Position numbers and translations under genes: made by a program. The notes under the pieces are model-generated. The model searched no databases, was not told the DNA's origin, and worked only from the letters and a program-made list of their open reading frames with translations. This document shows positions 55,085-63,141 of a stretch of DNA of 64,000 bases, one piece after another. Positions within the stretch are counted from its first letter, which is position 1, and every line of letters starts with the position of its first letter. The DNA is taken from NCBI RefSeq assembly GCF_041359055.1, contig NZ_JBGJKZ010000001.1, forward strand, positions 372,001-436,000, in the 5' to 3' direction. The DNA is from Paenalcaligenes hominis_A. Lineage in GTDB: Bacteria; Pseudomonadota; Gammaproteobacteria; Burkholderiales; Burkholderiaceae_B.

Positions 55085-56614
55085 ATGCACACCAACAAAC
55101 TCCCCATCAATATTGATAACCTTCTCCATCAACGCACCGTGGAAAGTGAGCGTATTGAGTACAAAGAAGGTTGGAACCCTGAGTCCATCTTGCATACGCT
55201 GTGTGCTTTTGCGAATGATTTCCAGAACTTAGGTGGGGGCTATTTAGTGATTGGGGTGGCAGAGGTAGATGGTCAGCCCGTGTTGCCTCCCGTAGGCTTA
55301 TTGCCCGAGCAAATTGATAGTATTCAAAAAAAGCTACTTAATTTGGGTAATTCGGCGATGCAGCCACCTTATCATCCCCTAAGTGCGGTGTATGAGGTGC
55401 AGGGGAAGAGCATTTTGGTTTTATGGGCCCCTGGTGGAGAAACACGACCGTATAAAGCCAAAACAAACGTAACGGATAAAAAGTCCGATTGGGCGTTTTA
55501 TGTGCGTAAACATACCAGTACAGTCAGAGCGGCGGGGGATACGGAACGTGAGCTCTTGTCGTTGACCGCAACCGTACCATTTGATGATCGCTATAGGCAA
55601 ACGGCTACCTTAGCTGATTTATCACCGACTTTGATCCGTGACTATTTACACGAAGTCGGCAGTGAATTGGCTGTTGAGGCCGCTGAGTTGCCTATGCAGG
55701 AACTGGCAGTGCGTATGAACATTGCGGGTGGCCCTCCAGAGGCATTATTTCCTAAGAATGTAGGCTTGTTATTTTTTAATCCCCAGCCCGAGCAGTTTTT
55801 TCCAGCTACGCAGATTGATGTGGTGTATTTCCCTGATGGCGCAGGTGGGGATCGCTTTGAGGAAAAAGAGTTTAAGGGGCCCTTAGCGCAGATTACGCGT
55901 CAAGCCCTCGGCTTTATTAAAACGCAGTACTTAAAAGAGGCAGTGGTCAAGCATCCGGATCGTGCCGAGGCGGATCGATTCTGGAATTTTCCTTATGCGG
56001 CTATCGAGGAAGCGGTGGTCAATGCGGTCTATCACCGTTCGTATGAAATACGTGAGCCCATTGAGATCCGCATTGATGCTCACGAATTAATGGTTTTGAG
56101 TTTTCCGGGGCCGGATCGCTCTATCCGTTTAGATGATTTGCAGGTTGGTAAAGCGGTCAGTCGCCGTTATAGAAATCGTCGCATTGGTGAGTTTTTAAAA
56201 GAATTAGATTTAACTGAAGGGCGCTCTACGGGTTTGCCAAAGATCTTACGTGTAATGCAGAGCAATGGCTCGCCTATGCCTGTGTTTGAGACGGACGAGG
56301 AGCGCAGTTATTTTTTGATTCGGCTGCCTATTCATGTGGGTTTTGCAGAAACAGATCAAGTAACCGACCAAGTAACCGACCAAGTAACCGACCAAGTCGC
56401 TCGTTTGTTGAAGGCCTTGCGACAAGGGGATAAAAGCACCAAGGAGTTGATGGCGATCTCGGGTCTAAAGCATCGTCGTACTTTTGTACAAAATCATTTG
56501 CAACCTGCAATTTCGAGTGGACTGATAGAAATGACGTTGCCCGAATCGCCTCGTAGTCCTAAGCAAACGTATCGCCTGACCTCATTGGGCAGGCAACTGG
56601 TCGTATCACTGTAG
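55085..56614 (+). CDS. AlbA_2 / ATP-binding (COG2865-like) protein inside the restriction operon
   Basis: 509 residues. AlbA_2 (Schlafen-like) domain (~15-140: ESERIEYKEGWNPESILHTLCAFANDFQNLGGGYLVIGVAE), then a GHKL-type ATP-binding domain (FPYAAIEEAVVNAVYHRSYEIREPIEIRI, ~305; GRSTGLPKILRVMQ), a Gln/Asp repeat linker (TDQV x4, ~425-439) and a C-terminal winged helix (LKALRQGDKSTKELMAISGLKHRRTFV). Proteins of this build often sit between hsdS and hsdR; their role is unproven, perhaps regulation or an added defence activity. 14 bp after hsdS and 12 bp before hsdR. Confidence 0.85.
   Translation: MHTNKLPINIDNLLHQRTVESERIEYKEGWNPESILHTLCAFANDFQNLGGGYLVIGVAEVDGQPVLPPVGLLPEQIDSIQKKLLNLGNSAMQPPYHPLSAVYEVQGKSILVLWAPGGETRPYKAKTNVTDKKSDWAFYVRKHTSTVRAAGDTERELLSLTATVPFDDRYRQTATLADLSPTLIRDYLHEVGSELAVEAAELPMQELAVRMNIAGGPPEALFPKNVGLLFFNPQPEQFFPATQIDVVYFPDGAGGDRFEEKEFKGPLAQITRQALGFIKTQYLKEAVVKHPDRAEADRFWNFPYAAIEEAVVNAVYHRSYEIREPIEIRIDAHELMVLSFPGPDRSIRLDDLQVGKAVSRRYRNRRIGEFLKELDLTEGRSTGLPKILRVMQSNGSPMPVFETDEERSYFLIRLPIHVGFAETDQVTDQVTDQVTDQVARLLKALRQGDKSTKELMAISGLKHRRTFVQNHLQPAISSGLIEMTLPESPRSPKQTYRLTSLGRQLVVSL
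56354..56401 (+). repeat. In-frame 12-bp tandem repeat encoding D-Q-V-T
   Basis: Four units GACCAAGTAACC (first and last diverged) at 56354-56401 join the ATP-binding domain to the winged helix. Units are multiples of three, so slippage changes linker length without breaking the frame. Confidence 0.9.
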
Positions 56615-56626
56615 ATTAGAGTCACT

Positions 56627-59600
56627 ATGTTTAATGATGAAGAAGTCAAAGTAGAGCTCCCTGCCATCGAGCAACTTCAGCAATTAGGTTGGGATTATGT
56701 GCCCGGCCCTAGTTTGGCTGCAGAGCGTGGTTCTTTACGTGATGTGGTGTTGGTGCAGCGGCTTGAGGCAGCTTTACGTCGGTTGAACCCGTGGATTAGT
56801 GAGGAAAACCTCACTAAAGTGATGCGTGAGCTCACCCATCCAAATCATGCCGCTTTGATGGAGTACAACCAATCCATTTACGATATATTGGTTAATTACC
56901 TATCGGTTGAACAGGATTTAGGGCAAGGACGTAGGGGGCAGACGGTCAAGATTATTGATTTTGATAATCCCGCTAATAACGAGTTTCTGTGTACGACTCA
57001 GTTTAAGGTGGAAGGGGTAACGCAAAATATCATTCCTGACATGGTTTGCTTTGTAAATGGTCTGCCTTTAGCGGTGATTGAATGTAAGTCGCCCTATGTG
57101 GCGGATGCGATTGCCGAGGGTATTAATCAGCTACGGCGCTATGCAAATTTACGAGACCCAGCCAGTGATGAGGGGGCGCAACGGTTATTTTGGTACAACC
57201 AGCTCATGGTCAGTACATGCAGGGATCAGGCCAAGGTAGGGACGATTAGTTCTAATGCGCAGCATTACAGTGCGTGGAAGGATGCGTATCCGTATAGTGA
57301 TGCCGAGGTGAAGCTACAGCTCATGTCATCGGTCGCTAACACTTCTGTCTTGTCAGATTTAAGCATGCCTGCTTATATAGAGCAAACAGCCGTGCCAGGT
57401 ATGGAGCTGACCGAGCAGCAGCGTTTACTAGCTGGGATGTTTAACAAGGCTAATTTTTTAGATTTGATTCGCAATTTCATCATTTTTGAGCCGATGGATG
57501 GGCGTTTGGTGAAAAAAATTGCCCGTTACCAGCAATTTAGAGCGGTGAATAAGGTCATAGAGCGGCTGAAAACGGGTAGAGGTCGTAAAGAAAAGTCTGG
57601 GATTATCTGGCATACCCAAGGCTCAGGCAAGTCATTGACGATGGTGATGTTAGCGGTAAAGATGCGTCGTGATCCCGAGCTTCGGCAGTACAAATTAGTT
57701 TTTGTGACAGATCGCACTCAACTTGACTCCCAGCTGTCTAATACCTTTAGGGCGGCGCAAAACGAGACTATTTATAACGCCAGTTCGGTAGCGGATTTAA
57801 AAGAGCTATTACAGCGAGATTCATCCGATATTGTGACGGCAATGGTGCAAAAATTCCAAGAAGCCGAGGCTGAGGATGATTTTAAGGATCTAAACGTTAG
57901 CGACAAGATCATCGTTTTGGCGGATGAGGCGCATCGTACCCAGTTTGGCAATTTAGCGGCCACCATTAACGCCGCTTTACCCAATGCACCAAAAATAGGT
58001 TTTACAGGTACACCATTGCTTAAAAGTCAGAAAATGGATCAGGCTTTTGGTGGCTATATTGACCAATACAAGATCAATGAAGCAGTTGAAGACGGTGCGA
58101 CGGTACGTATTATTTACGAGGGCCGTCAGGTACAAAGCGAGGTGATGGGCAAATCCTTAGATGCGTTATTTGATGAGTATTTTAAGGATTACACGGATGA
58201 GGAAAAACGAGAAATCAAGAAAAAATATGGGGTGGAGCGCGCAGTACGCGAAGCGCCCGCACGTATTCGCTGGGTATGTATAGACCTGCTAAATCATTAT
58301 CGAGAAAAGATTCAACCTGATGGGTTTAAAGGCATGATTGTGGTGGGTAGTCGTTATGCCGCCGTACTATTTAAAAAAATATTAGATGAATTGGGCGCAC
58401 CACCTTCGGAAGTGATTATCTCTGGCAAGCATAATGATGATGCTATTTACACCCCTTACACCAATGCTGCACATCAAAAACAGGTGATTAGGAATTTCAC
58501 CAAGCCTTTTGGCGTGGATAAGGAAAAAGAAGATCCAACGGCATTTTTGATTGTAAAAGATATGTTGCTGACAGGTTTTGATGCGCCGATTGCTCAAGTG
58601 ATGTATATCGATCGTGGCCTAAAAGAGCATACATTAATGCAAGCCATTGCTCGGGTGAATCGTACTTATAAGGGTAAAGAGGTGGGGTACGTGGTGGACT
58701 ATCATGGGTTGACTGATGCGTTGAAAGAAGCCTTAGAGATGTTCAGCAGTGAAGATGTGGAAGGAGCGTACCATACACTTAAAGATGAAATCCCCAGACT
58801 AAAAGCCGCTCATACTCGTGTCGCACAGGTGTTTAGCACACTAAAGAGCGATAATATTGATGACTATGTCTTATTCCTTAAAGATGAAGAGGTGCGCCAG
58901 CAGTTTGAGCTAGCTTTTAAGCGTTTTGCGAAACAAATGGATGTGGTGCTACCTGATATGGCGGTTAAGCCATTTTTAAGTGATTTGAAGCTCTGGGGCA
59001 AGGTACAAAATGCCGCACGTAACCGTTACCGTGAACCCGAGCTTAATATTGACGATGTGGGTACAAAGGTACGTCAGTTAGTGGAGGATCATATTATTAG
59101 CACCGGTGTAAACCCAAAAATACCACCGGTGGATTTGCTAGCGGCGAATTTTAAGCAATCAGTAGATGAGATTAAGTCTCTAGAGTCGCGTGCCTCAGAA
59201 ATTGAAAGTGCGATTAAACATCATATTACGGTTAACTTGGATGAGGATCCGGAATACTACAAGTCACTTAGCTTACGCCTGCAAGAAATTATTGAAAAGT
59301 ACAATGGCAAGTGGGATCAGCAGGTAGAGCTACTTTGGGATTTGTGTCATAACATTGAGTCTGAACGTGCTCAAGTGGCCGCTGATTTAGGGCTAACCGA
59401 TACCGAGTTGGCCTTTTATCATATCTTGATGGCAGAGGTAACTCGCCATAGTGGCGAGGACAGCCTGACTGAAAAAGTACATGATGAAATCAAAATCACC
59501 AGTCAAAAGTTAGTTGCTATGTTTGATGAGGCCACGCAGATTGTTGATTTTTTTGACAAGATGGACGAGGTGAGACGCATGAAAAAGGAAATCAAGCGCG

Positions 59601-59695
59601 CCATTTTAGAGTGCTCCTATAGTGACCCTGCCTTAGTGAAAGTAGTGCAAGATCGTTTTTTAGAGTTAGCTAGAACGCGTTTTGGTAGTAAGTAA
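56627..59695 (+). CDS. hsdR: Type I restriction endonuclease/translocase subunit
   Basis: 1022 residues. PD-(D/E)XK nuclease: IIPDMVCFVNGLPLAVIECKSP (~140-160). SF2 motor: Walker A WHTQGSGKSLTMVML (~330), DEAH box VLADEAHRTQFG (~430), GFTGTPLL (~455), and helicase motif VI HTLMQAIARVNRTYKGK (~675). The C-terminal helical region (~780-1000) binds the methylase. Complete and undisturbed. It follows the AlbA/ATPase gene by 12 bp and is followed by the protease-like gene three bases after its stop. Confidence 0.95.
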   Translation: MFNDEEVKVELPAIEQLQQLGWDYVPGPSLAAERGSLRDVVLVQRLEAALRRLNPWISEENLTKVMRELTHPNHAALMEYNQSIYDILVNYLSVEQDLGQGRRGQTVKIIDFDNPANNEFLCTTQFKVEGVTQNIIPDMVCFVNGLPLAVIECKSPYVADAIAEGINQLRRYANLRDPASDEGAQRLFWYNQLMVSTCRDQAKVGTISSNAQHYSAWKDAYPYSDAEVKLQLMSSVANTSVLSDLSMPAYIEQTAVPGMELTEQQRLLAGMFNKANFLDLIRNFIIFEPMDGRLVKKIARYQQFRAVNKVIERLKTGRGRKEKSGIIWHTQGSGKSLTMVMLAVKMRRDPELRQYKLVFVTDRTQLDSQLSNTFRAAQNETIYNASSVADLKELLQRDSSDIVTAMVQKFQEAEAEDDFKDLNVSDKIIVLADEAHRTQFGNLAATINAALPNAPKIGFTGTPLLKSQKMDQAFGGYIDQYKINEAVEDGATVRIIYEGRQVQSEVMGKSLDALFDEYFKDYTDEEKREIKKKYGVERAVREAPARIRWVCIDLLNHYREKIQPDGFKGMIVVGSRYAAVLFKKILDELGAPPSEVIISGKHNDDAIYTPYTNAAHQKQVIRNFTKPFGVDKEKEDPTAFLIVKDMLLTGFDAPIAQVMYIDRGLKEHTLMQAIARVNRTYKGKEVGYVVDYHGLTDALKEALEMFSSEDVEGAYHTLKDEIPRLKAAHTRVAQVFSTLKSDNIDDYVLFLKDEEVRQQFELAFKRFAKQMDVVLPDMAVKPFLSDLKLWGKVQNAARNRYREPELNIDDVGTKVRQLVEDHIISTGVNPKIPPVDLLAANFKQSVDEIKSLESRASEIESAIKHHITVNLDEDPEYYKSLSLRLQEIIEKYNGKWDQQVELLWDLCHNIESERAQVAADLGLTDTELAFYHILMAEVTRHSGEDSLTEKVHDEIKITSQKLVAMFDEATQIVDFFDKMDEVRRMKKEIKRAILECSYSDPALVKVVQDRFLELARTRFGSK

Positions 59696-59698
59696 TTG

Positions 59699-60409
59699 AT
59701 GAAGGGTGTTTCTGAGTACCGAGACGGTAATGGCTTTATCGCTGAAATAATCCGTACAAATCGTCGTAAAACCGCCTCTATCCGAGTCGAAGAGGGGGCT
59801 GTGTCGGTGGTTGTGCCTGCTAGTATCAGTGTGGAAAAAATTGATCAGCTTCTGGTGTCCAAACGCCTGTGGATTAAAGAAAAAATGGCATTACAGCGGG
59901 CTTTGGCTCCAGTTACGGATAAACAGTTTGTTTCGGGCGAGGCATTTCCCTATCTTGGGCGTAACTATAGACTTAAAGTCGAGCAAGGTTCTTTTGTGCC
60001 TGTGAAACTTTTGCAGGGGCAATTAGTCGTTCAAACGCCTGAGGGCAGTCAGCAGCCGCATATGATTCGCAATGCCTTAGTGCGCTGGTATAAACGCCAA
60101 GCATCGCAAAAAATAAAAGAAAAGGTAAAACGCTATGCGCCAATGATTGGCGTGGAGCCGCTTAGGGTGACTATTAAAACGTTTTCATCGCGTTGGGGCA
60201 GTTGCACAGCCAAAGGCGAAATTGAATTTAACTGGCGTATTATGTTGGCACCAAATCGGATGGTGGATTACGTAGTCGTGCATGAATTATGTCACCTTAT
60301 TCACCATGATCACTCCCCCGATTTTTGGCAGGAAATGTCAAAAATAATACCGGATTTCCAGGTTTGTAGACAGTGGTTGAAAGAGAATTCTGAGCGGTTA
60401 AAAATCTAG
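59699..60409 (+). CDS. YgjP-like metallopeptidase domain protein (M48/SprT-like, DUF45)
   Basis: 236 residues from ATG 59699 (TTG 59696 also possible), 3 bp after hsdR. The zinc motif VVHELCHLIHHDHSPDFW (HExxH ... H) and KTFSSRWGSCTAKGEIEFNWRIMLAP are the YgjP signature. Such genes are regularly the last member of Type I restriction operons; a role in turnover of HsdR (restriction alleviation) has been suggested for linked proteases but is unproven for this family. Full length for YgjP. Confidence 0.9.
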   Translation: MKGVSEYRDGNGFIAEIIRTNRRKTASIRVEEGAVSVVVPASISVEKIDQLLVSKRLWIKEKMALQRALAPVTDKQFVSGEAFPYLGRNYRLKVEQGSFVPVKLLQGQLVVQTPEGSQQPHMIRNALVRWYKRQASQKIKEKVKRYAPMIGVEPLRVTIKTFSSRWGSCTAKGEIEFNWRIMLAPNRMVDYVVVHELCHLIHHDHSPDFWQEMSKIIPDFQVCRQWLKENSERLKI

Positions 60410-60622
60410 CAAATTACGGCAAAACAATGGGGTTTATAACAGTCGATTTTTTGCTGAAAAAATAGGTTTTGAAAACATGAAATTTTCGCATGCGAAAATT
60501 TTTAGGCCCTTTTACTACTTAATCGAGTTGAAAAATCGCTTTTTTGATAACTATTGGTTATTAAACCTGCCAAATATAAACAAGAATTTTTTGATGTTTT
60601 TTAAGATATTTTTCTTGAGAAA
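60410..60622. other. AT-rich 3' flank of the restriction operon
   Basis: No gene seen. It contains the 22-bp palindrome at 60480-60501 and low-complexity T-rich sequence. Confidence 0.5.
60480..60501. repeat. Perfect 22-bp palindrome
   Basis: AAATTTTCGCA (60480-60490) is followed immediately by its reverse complement TGCGAAAATTT (60491-60501) and TTAGG. Located 70 bp after the YgjP-like gene, it may act as operon terminator or as a protein-binding site. Confidence 0.7.
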
Positions 60623-60736
60623 ATGAGGTATTTTTTGAACTTGATTTGGCTAATTTTTAACTATTTAAGGGAGTGTTTGAAGTGGTTTTTAGCAGAGCTT
60701 TTTGACGGTGTTTTTATCGTCACTGCTCAATGTTAA
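60623..60736 (+). CDS. Possible small hydrophobic protein, 37 residues
   Basis: ATG 60623, stop 60734-60736. The peptide begins MRYFLNLIWLIFNYLREC and continues KWFLAELFDGVFIVTAQC: an amphipathic or membrane-inserting helix followed by an acidic-hydrophobic tail. TTGAGA precedes the start at fair spacing. I recognise no family. It is the first of two tiny hydrophobic ORFs in tandem near the island's right end. It may also be chance in AT-rich DNA. Confidence 0.35.
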   Translation: MRYFLNLIWLIFNYLRECLKWFLAELFDGVFIVTAQC

Positions 60737-60814
60737 ACTAATTTTTAGGTTTTTGGTTAGGACTCTTAACAGTTTTTCTAGAGCTAAAAAAATACATCGA
60801 TAAAGGAGAAGCCT

Positions 60815-60895
60815 ATGTTGATGGCCTTGATCCCTATCACCATTTTTTACGTTATTTTGTTTTTTATCGCATATATTTCGCATACGGTGAAGTAG
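60815..60895 (+). CDS. Possible single-span membrane peptide, 26 residues
   Basis: ATG 60815 with an ideal AAGGAG (60803-60808) six bases upstream. The peptide starts MLMALIPITIFYVILFFIAY and ends ISHTVK: one predicted membrane helix and a short basic tail, the build of Type I toxins and small membrane regulators. A hairpin GAGCA/TGCTC (60899-60915), a CTCCTC/GAGGAG hairpin (60932-60952) and a terminator (60961-60983) follow. TCTCCT in the 3' part could pair with AGGAGA of the ribosome site. No antisense RNA is proven. Confidence 0.5.
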   Translation: MLMALIPITIFYVILFFIAYISHTVK

Positions 60896-60960
60896 ATAGA
60901 GCAAACTATATGCTCTAAAACTGAAGAAAATCTCCTCTTTTTATGACGAGGAGTTAAAAA

Positions 60961-60983
60961 AACACCTTTTTAGGTGTTTTTTA
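60961..60983 (+). terminator. Terminator after the 26-residue ORF
   Basis: AACACCT (60961-60967) / AGGTGTT (60972-60978) within an A-run and T-run. Confidence 0.8.
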
Positions 60984-61099
60984 TTTTTTAAGTGTCCAAA
61001 AGGGGGCATTAGACGACCTTACGATTTTTTTTACTCATTCAAAATAGTTGATGTCTGCAGACTCTTGTTGATTTTCCTATTTATTTTGAGAGTTTTTTA

Positions 61100-61233
61100 A
61101 TGAGTAAACCAAAAAAATTTAATCAGTCATCTCTTTTTTGTTTAGTAATAGCGCTATTGAAGATCTTTCAGCTGTTTTTTCAGAGCAGTTGCTGAGTATA
61201 AAAGAAAGTATTGCGAAGAAAACACTGTATTAG
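61100..61233 (+). pseudogene. Possible small frameshifted gene
   Basis: ATG 61100 (GAGAG upstream) opens MSKPKKFNQSSLF, but the zero frame ends at 61193-61195. From 61141 another frame reads FSNSAIEDLSAVFSEQLLSIKESIAKKTLY and stops at 61231. The shift lies at a six-T run (61133-61139). The joined peptide would be ~44 residues with a credible amphipathic helix. It may be a decayed small gene or a shift site; no family recognised. Confidence 0.3.
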
Positions 61234-61239
61234 AAGTTA

Positions 61240-61339
61240 TACACAGGTCAGATTGACTATGTTCACTGCTGACTTGTGTACAACACTAAAGCTAGTCATC
61301 TTTGACCGCTAATCCCCTCAAAGCAGGTCATAGCTGACC
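61240..61339. repeat. Inverted and repeated GGTCA sites near attR
   Basis: TACACAGGTCAG (61240-61251) and CTGACTTGTGTA (61269-61280) match in 11 of 12 positions as an inverted repeat. TGACC at 61303-61307 and the dyad GGTCA-TAGC-TGACC (61326-61339) add three more half-sites. This is suited to a dimeric DNA-binding protein such as an excisionase. Confidence 0.5.
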
Positions 61340-61466
61340 ACATAAGTAGATGTTATAGATACTAAAAAGAGAGGGCTGCATAAGATAATGCATGTGAGTA
61401 ACTTTTGATTTGCACTACAGCTATTATCAACTCACTTACAAAACTACTTATATTTATTTCAGACAG

Positions 61467-61500
61467 CAAAAAGCCCAGTCGTTTGACTGGGCTTTTTGTT
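61467..61500 (-). terminator. tRNA-Phe terminator supplied by the island
   Basis: CAAAAAGCCCAGTC-GTTT-GACTGGGCTTTTTG, downstream of the tRNA gene on the minus strand. Same stem as the left copy with the loop reverse-complemented. Confidence 0.8.
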
Positions 61501-61502
61501 TG

Positions 61503-61586
<84 letters not shown>

Positions 61587-61784
61587 TTTGGCTTTGTGTT
61601 GCACCAAAAACATTACTATATCACAACGCTTTTGAATTTGTCTAGTTATTTAAAAAAACGGTAAAAACAACAGTTTTTTAGGCTAGATCCTACGGAATGC
61701 ACCATAGATTTCAGTTATCAGCGTTGGGGGATTATAATCATATAAATACAAGTACGCCACCCCTTTGAATTTTTATTTGTGTCC

Positions 61785-63062
61785 ATGTCTATAGATGTTC
61801 TCACCTTTGGTCTAAATCATGTCTCAGCACCGGTTTCTGTGCGAGAACGGGTGACTTTTCCTTTGGATGTGGTGCGTCCTGCGCTCGAGGCCTTGCGCTC
61901 TACATTTGGTTCTGGGGTGCGCGAGGCAGCCATCTTATCAACCTGTAATCGTACCGAGCTTTACTGTGCGGCCGAGCCCCATGTTATAGAACATGTGCCC
62001 AGCTGGATTGCTGACTTTAATAGCTTGCGGTCTGACGACCTCACCCCTCATCTCTATCGTTACGAGCATAACGAGGCGGTGCGCCACGCTTTTCGTGTTG
62101 CTAGCGGGCTAGATTCGATGGTCTTAGGCGAGCCTCAAATTTTAGGGCAGATGAAGGATGCTGTACGGGTTGCTAACGAGGCTGGCGCGCTAGGCACGCT
62201 GCTACATCAACTATTTCAACGTACGTTTGCCGTAGCCAAAGAGGTACGCACCCAAACAGCTATTGGTGCTCACTCTGTTTCCATGGCGGCTGCTTCAGTG
62301 CGTTTAGCACAGCGAGTGTATGGCGATTTATCCCAAACCAATATTCTTTTTATTGGCGCGGGTGAAATGATCGAGCTCTGCGCGGCCCATTTTGCCGCTA
62401 CTTCGCCTAAACACATTATGGTGGCAAACCGCACCACAGAGCGCGCAGAAAGCTTAGCTGCACGTTTTGACAATGCACAAACTATGCGTTTAGCCGATTT
62501 GCCTGAGCGCATTGCTGACTACGATGTCATTATTTCCTGTACGGCCAGTACCTTGCCCATATTGGGTCTAGGTATGATCGAGCGCGCGATTAAACAGCGC
62601 CGTCATCGTCCTATTGTTATGGTCGATTTGGCAGTGCCACGTGATATCGAGCCCGAGGTCGCTCGTCTATCTGATGCCTATTTGTACTCAGTCGATGACT
62701 TAGGGCGTATGGTTCAAAAAGCCAGCGATGCGCGCCAAGCTGCCGTGGTACAGGCCGAGACCATTATTGATACACGTGTTCAAAATTTTATGCATTGGCT
62801 ACAAAACCGCGAGCTAGTGCCTACTATAGTTAGCCTCCAAGACCGTGCGCAGCAGGTGTCCAATCACGAACTAGATCGAGCCAAGCGCATGTTGGCACGT
62901 GGTGAAAATCCCGAGCAGGTGCTCGAGTGGCTTACTCACAGTCTGCAGCAAAAATACTTGCACGGTCCATTAACTCAGTTGCATCATAGCGAAGGCGAGC
63001 AGCGTCAGCAGCTATTGCAATTAGTTCCACATTTGATTCCATCCCAAACACGTAGCCGTTAG
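61785..63062 (+). CDS. hemA: Glutamyl-tRNA reductase
   Basis: 425 residues from ATG 61785 (GTG 61779 also in frame). TFGLNHVSAPVSVRERVTFP and the catalytic Cys in AAILSTCNRTELY, LDSMVLGEPQILGQMKDAV and a Rossmann motif NILFIGAGEMIELCAAHF are diagnostic. It reduces Glu-tRNA to glutamate-1-semialdehyde, the first step of C5 haem synthesis. Housekeeping gene; hemA followed by prfA is the usual order in Burkholderiales. Outside the island. Confidence 0.97.
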   Translation: MSIDVLTFGLNHVSAPVSVRERVTFPLDVVRPALEALRSTFGSGVREAAILSTCNRTELYCAAEPHVIEHVPSWIADFNSLRSDDLTPHLYRYEHNEAVRHAFRVASGLDSMVLGEPQILGQMKDAVRVANEAGALGTLLHQLFQRTFAVAKEVRTQTAIGAHSVSMAAASVRLAQRVYGDLSQTNILFIGAGEMIELCAAHFAATSPKHIMVANRTTERAESLAARFDNAQTMRLADLPERIADYDVIISCTASTLPILGLGMIERAIKQRRHRPIVMVDLAVPRDIEPEVARLSDAYLYSVDDLGRMVQKASDARQAAVVQAETIIDTRVQNFMHWLQNRELVPTIVSLQDRAQQVSNHELDRAKRMLARGENPEQVLEWLTHSLQQKYLHGPLTQLHHSEGEQRQQLLQLVPHLIPSQTRSR

Positions 63063-63141
63063 CACTTTTATCATTCTTAATCGACGTTGCTCCTCGAGCC
63101 ACGTCCGGCTATGGTTGTTTAATTTTTATCAAGAATAAATT

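Larger units (their letters stand above)
60984..61466. other. Right-end AT-rich region of the island
   Basis: Apart from the small frameshifted ORF no gene is seen. It holds the GGTCA/TGACC repeat cluster at 61240-61339, probably attR-side regulatory or arm sites. Confidence 0.5.

Noticed and set aside
60689..60904. 71-residue minus-strand ORF over the tiny ORFs
   Set aside because: No ribosome site or family features; the opposite strand has the better start signals.
51053..61001. TGTCCAAAA at 51053 and 60993 as ends of a transposon carrying the restriction genes
   Set aside because: Nine matching bases can occur by chance in 64 kb; no transposase and no longer matching ends or target duplication.
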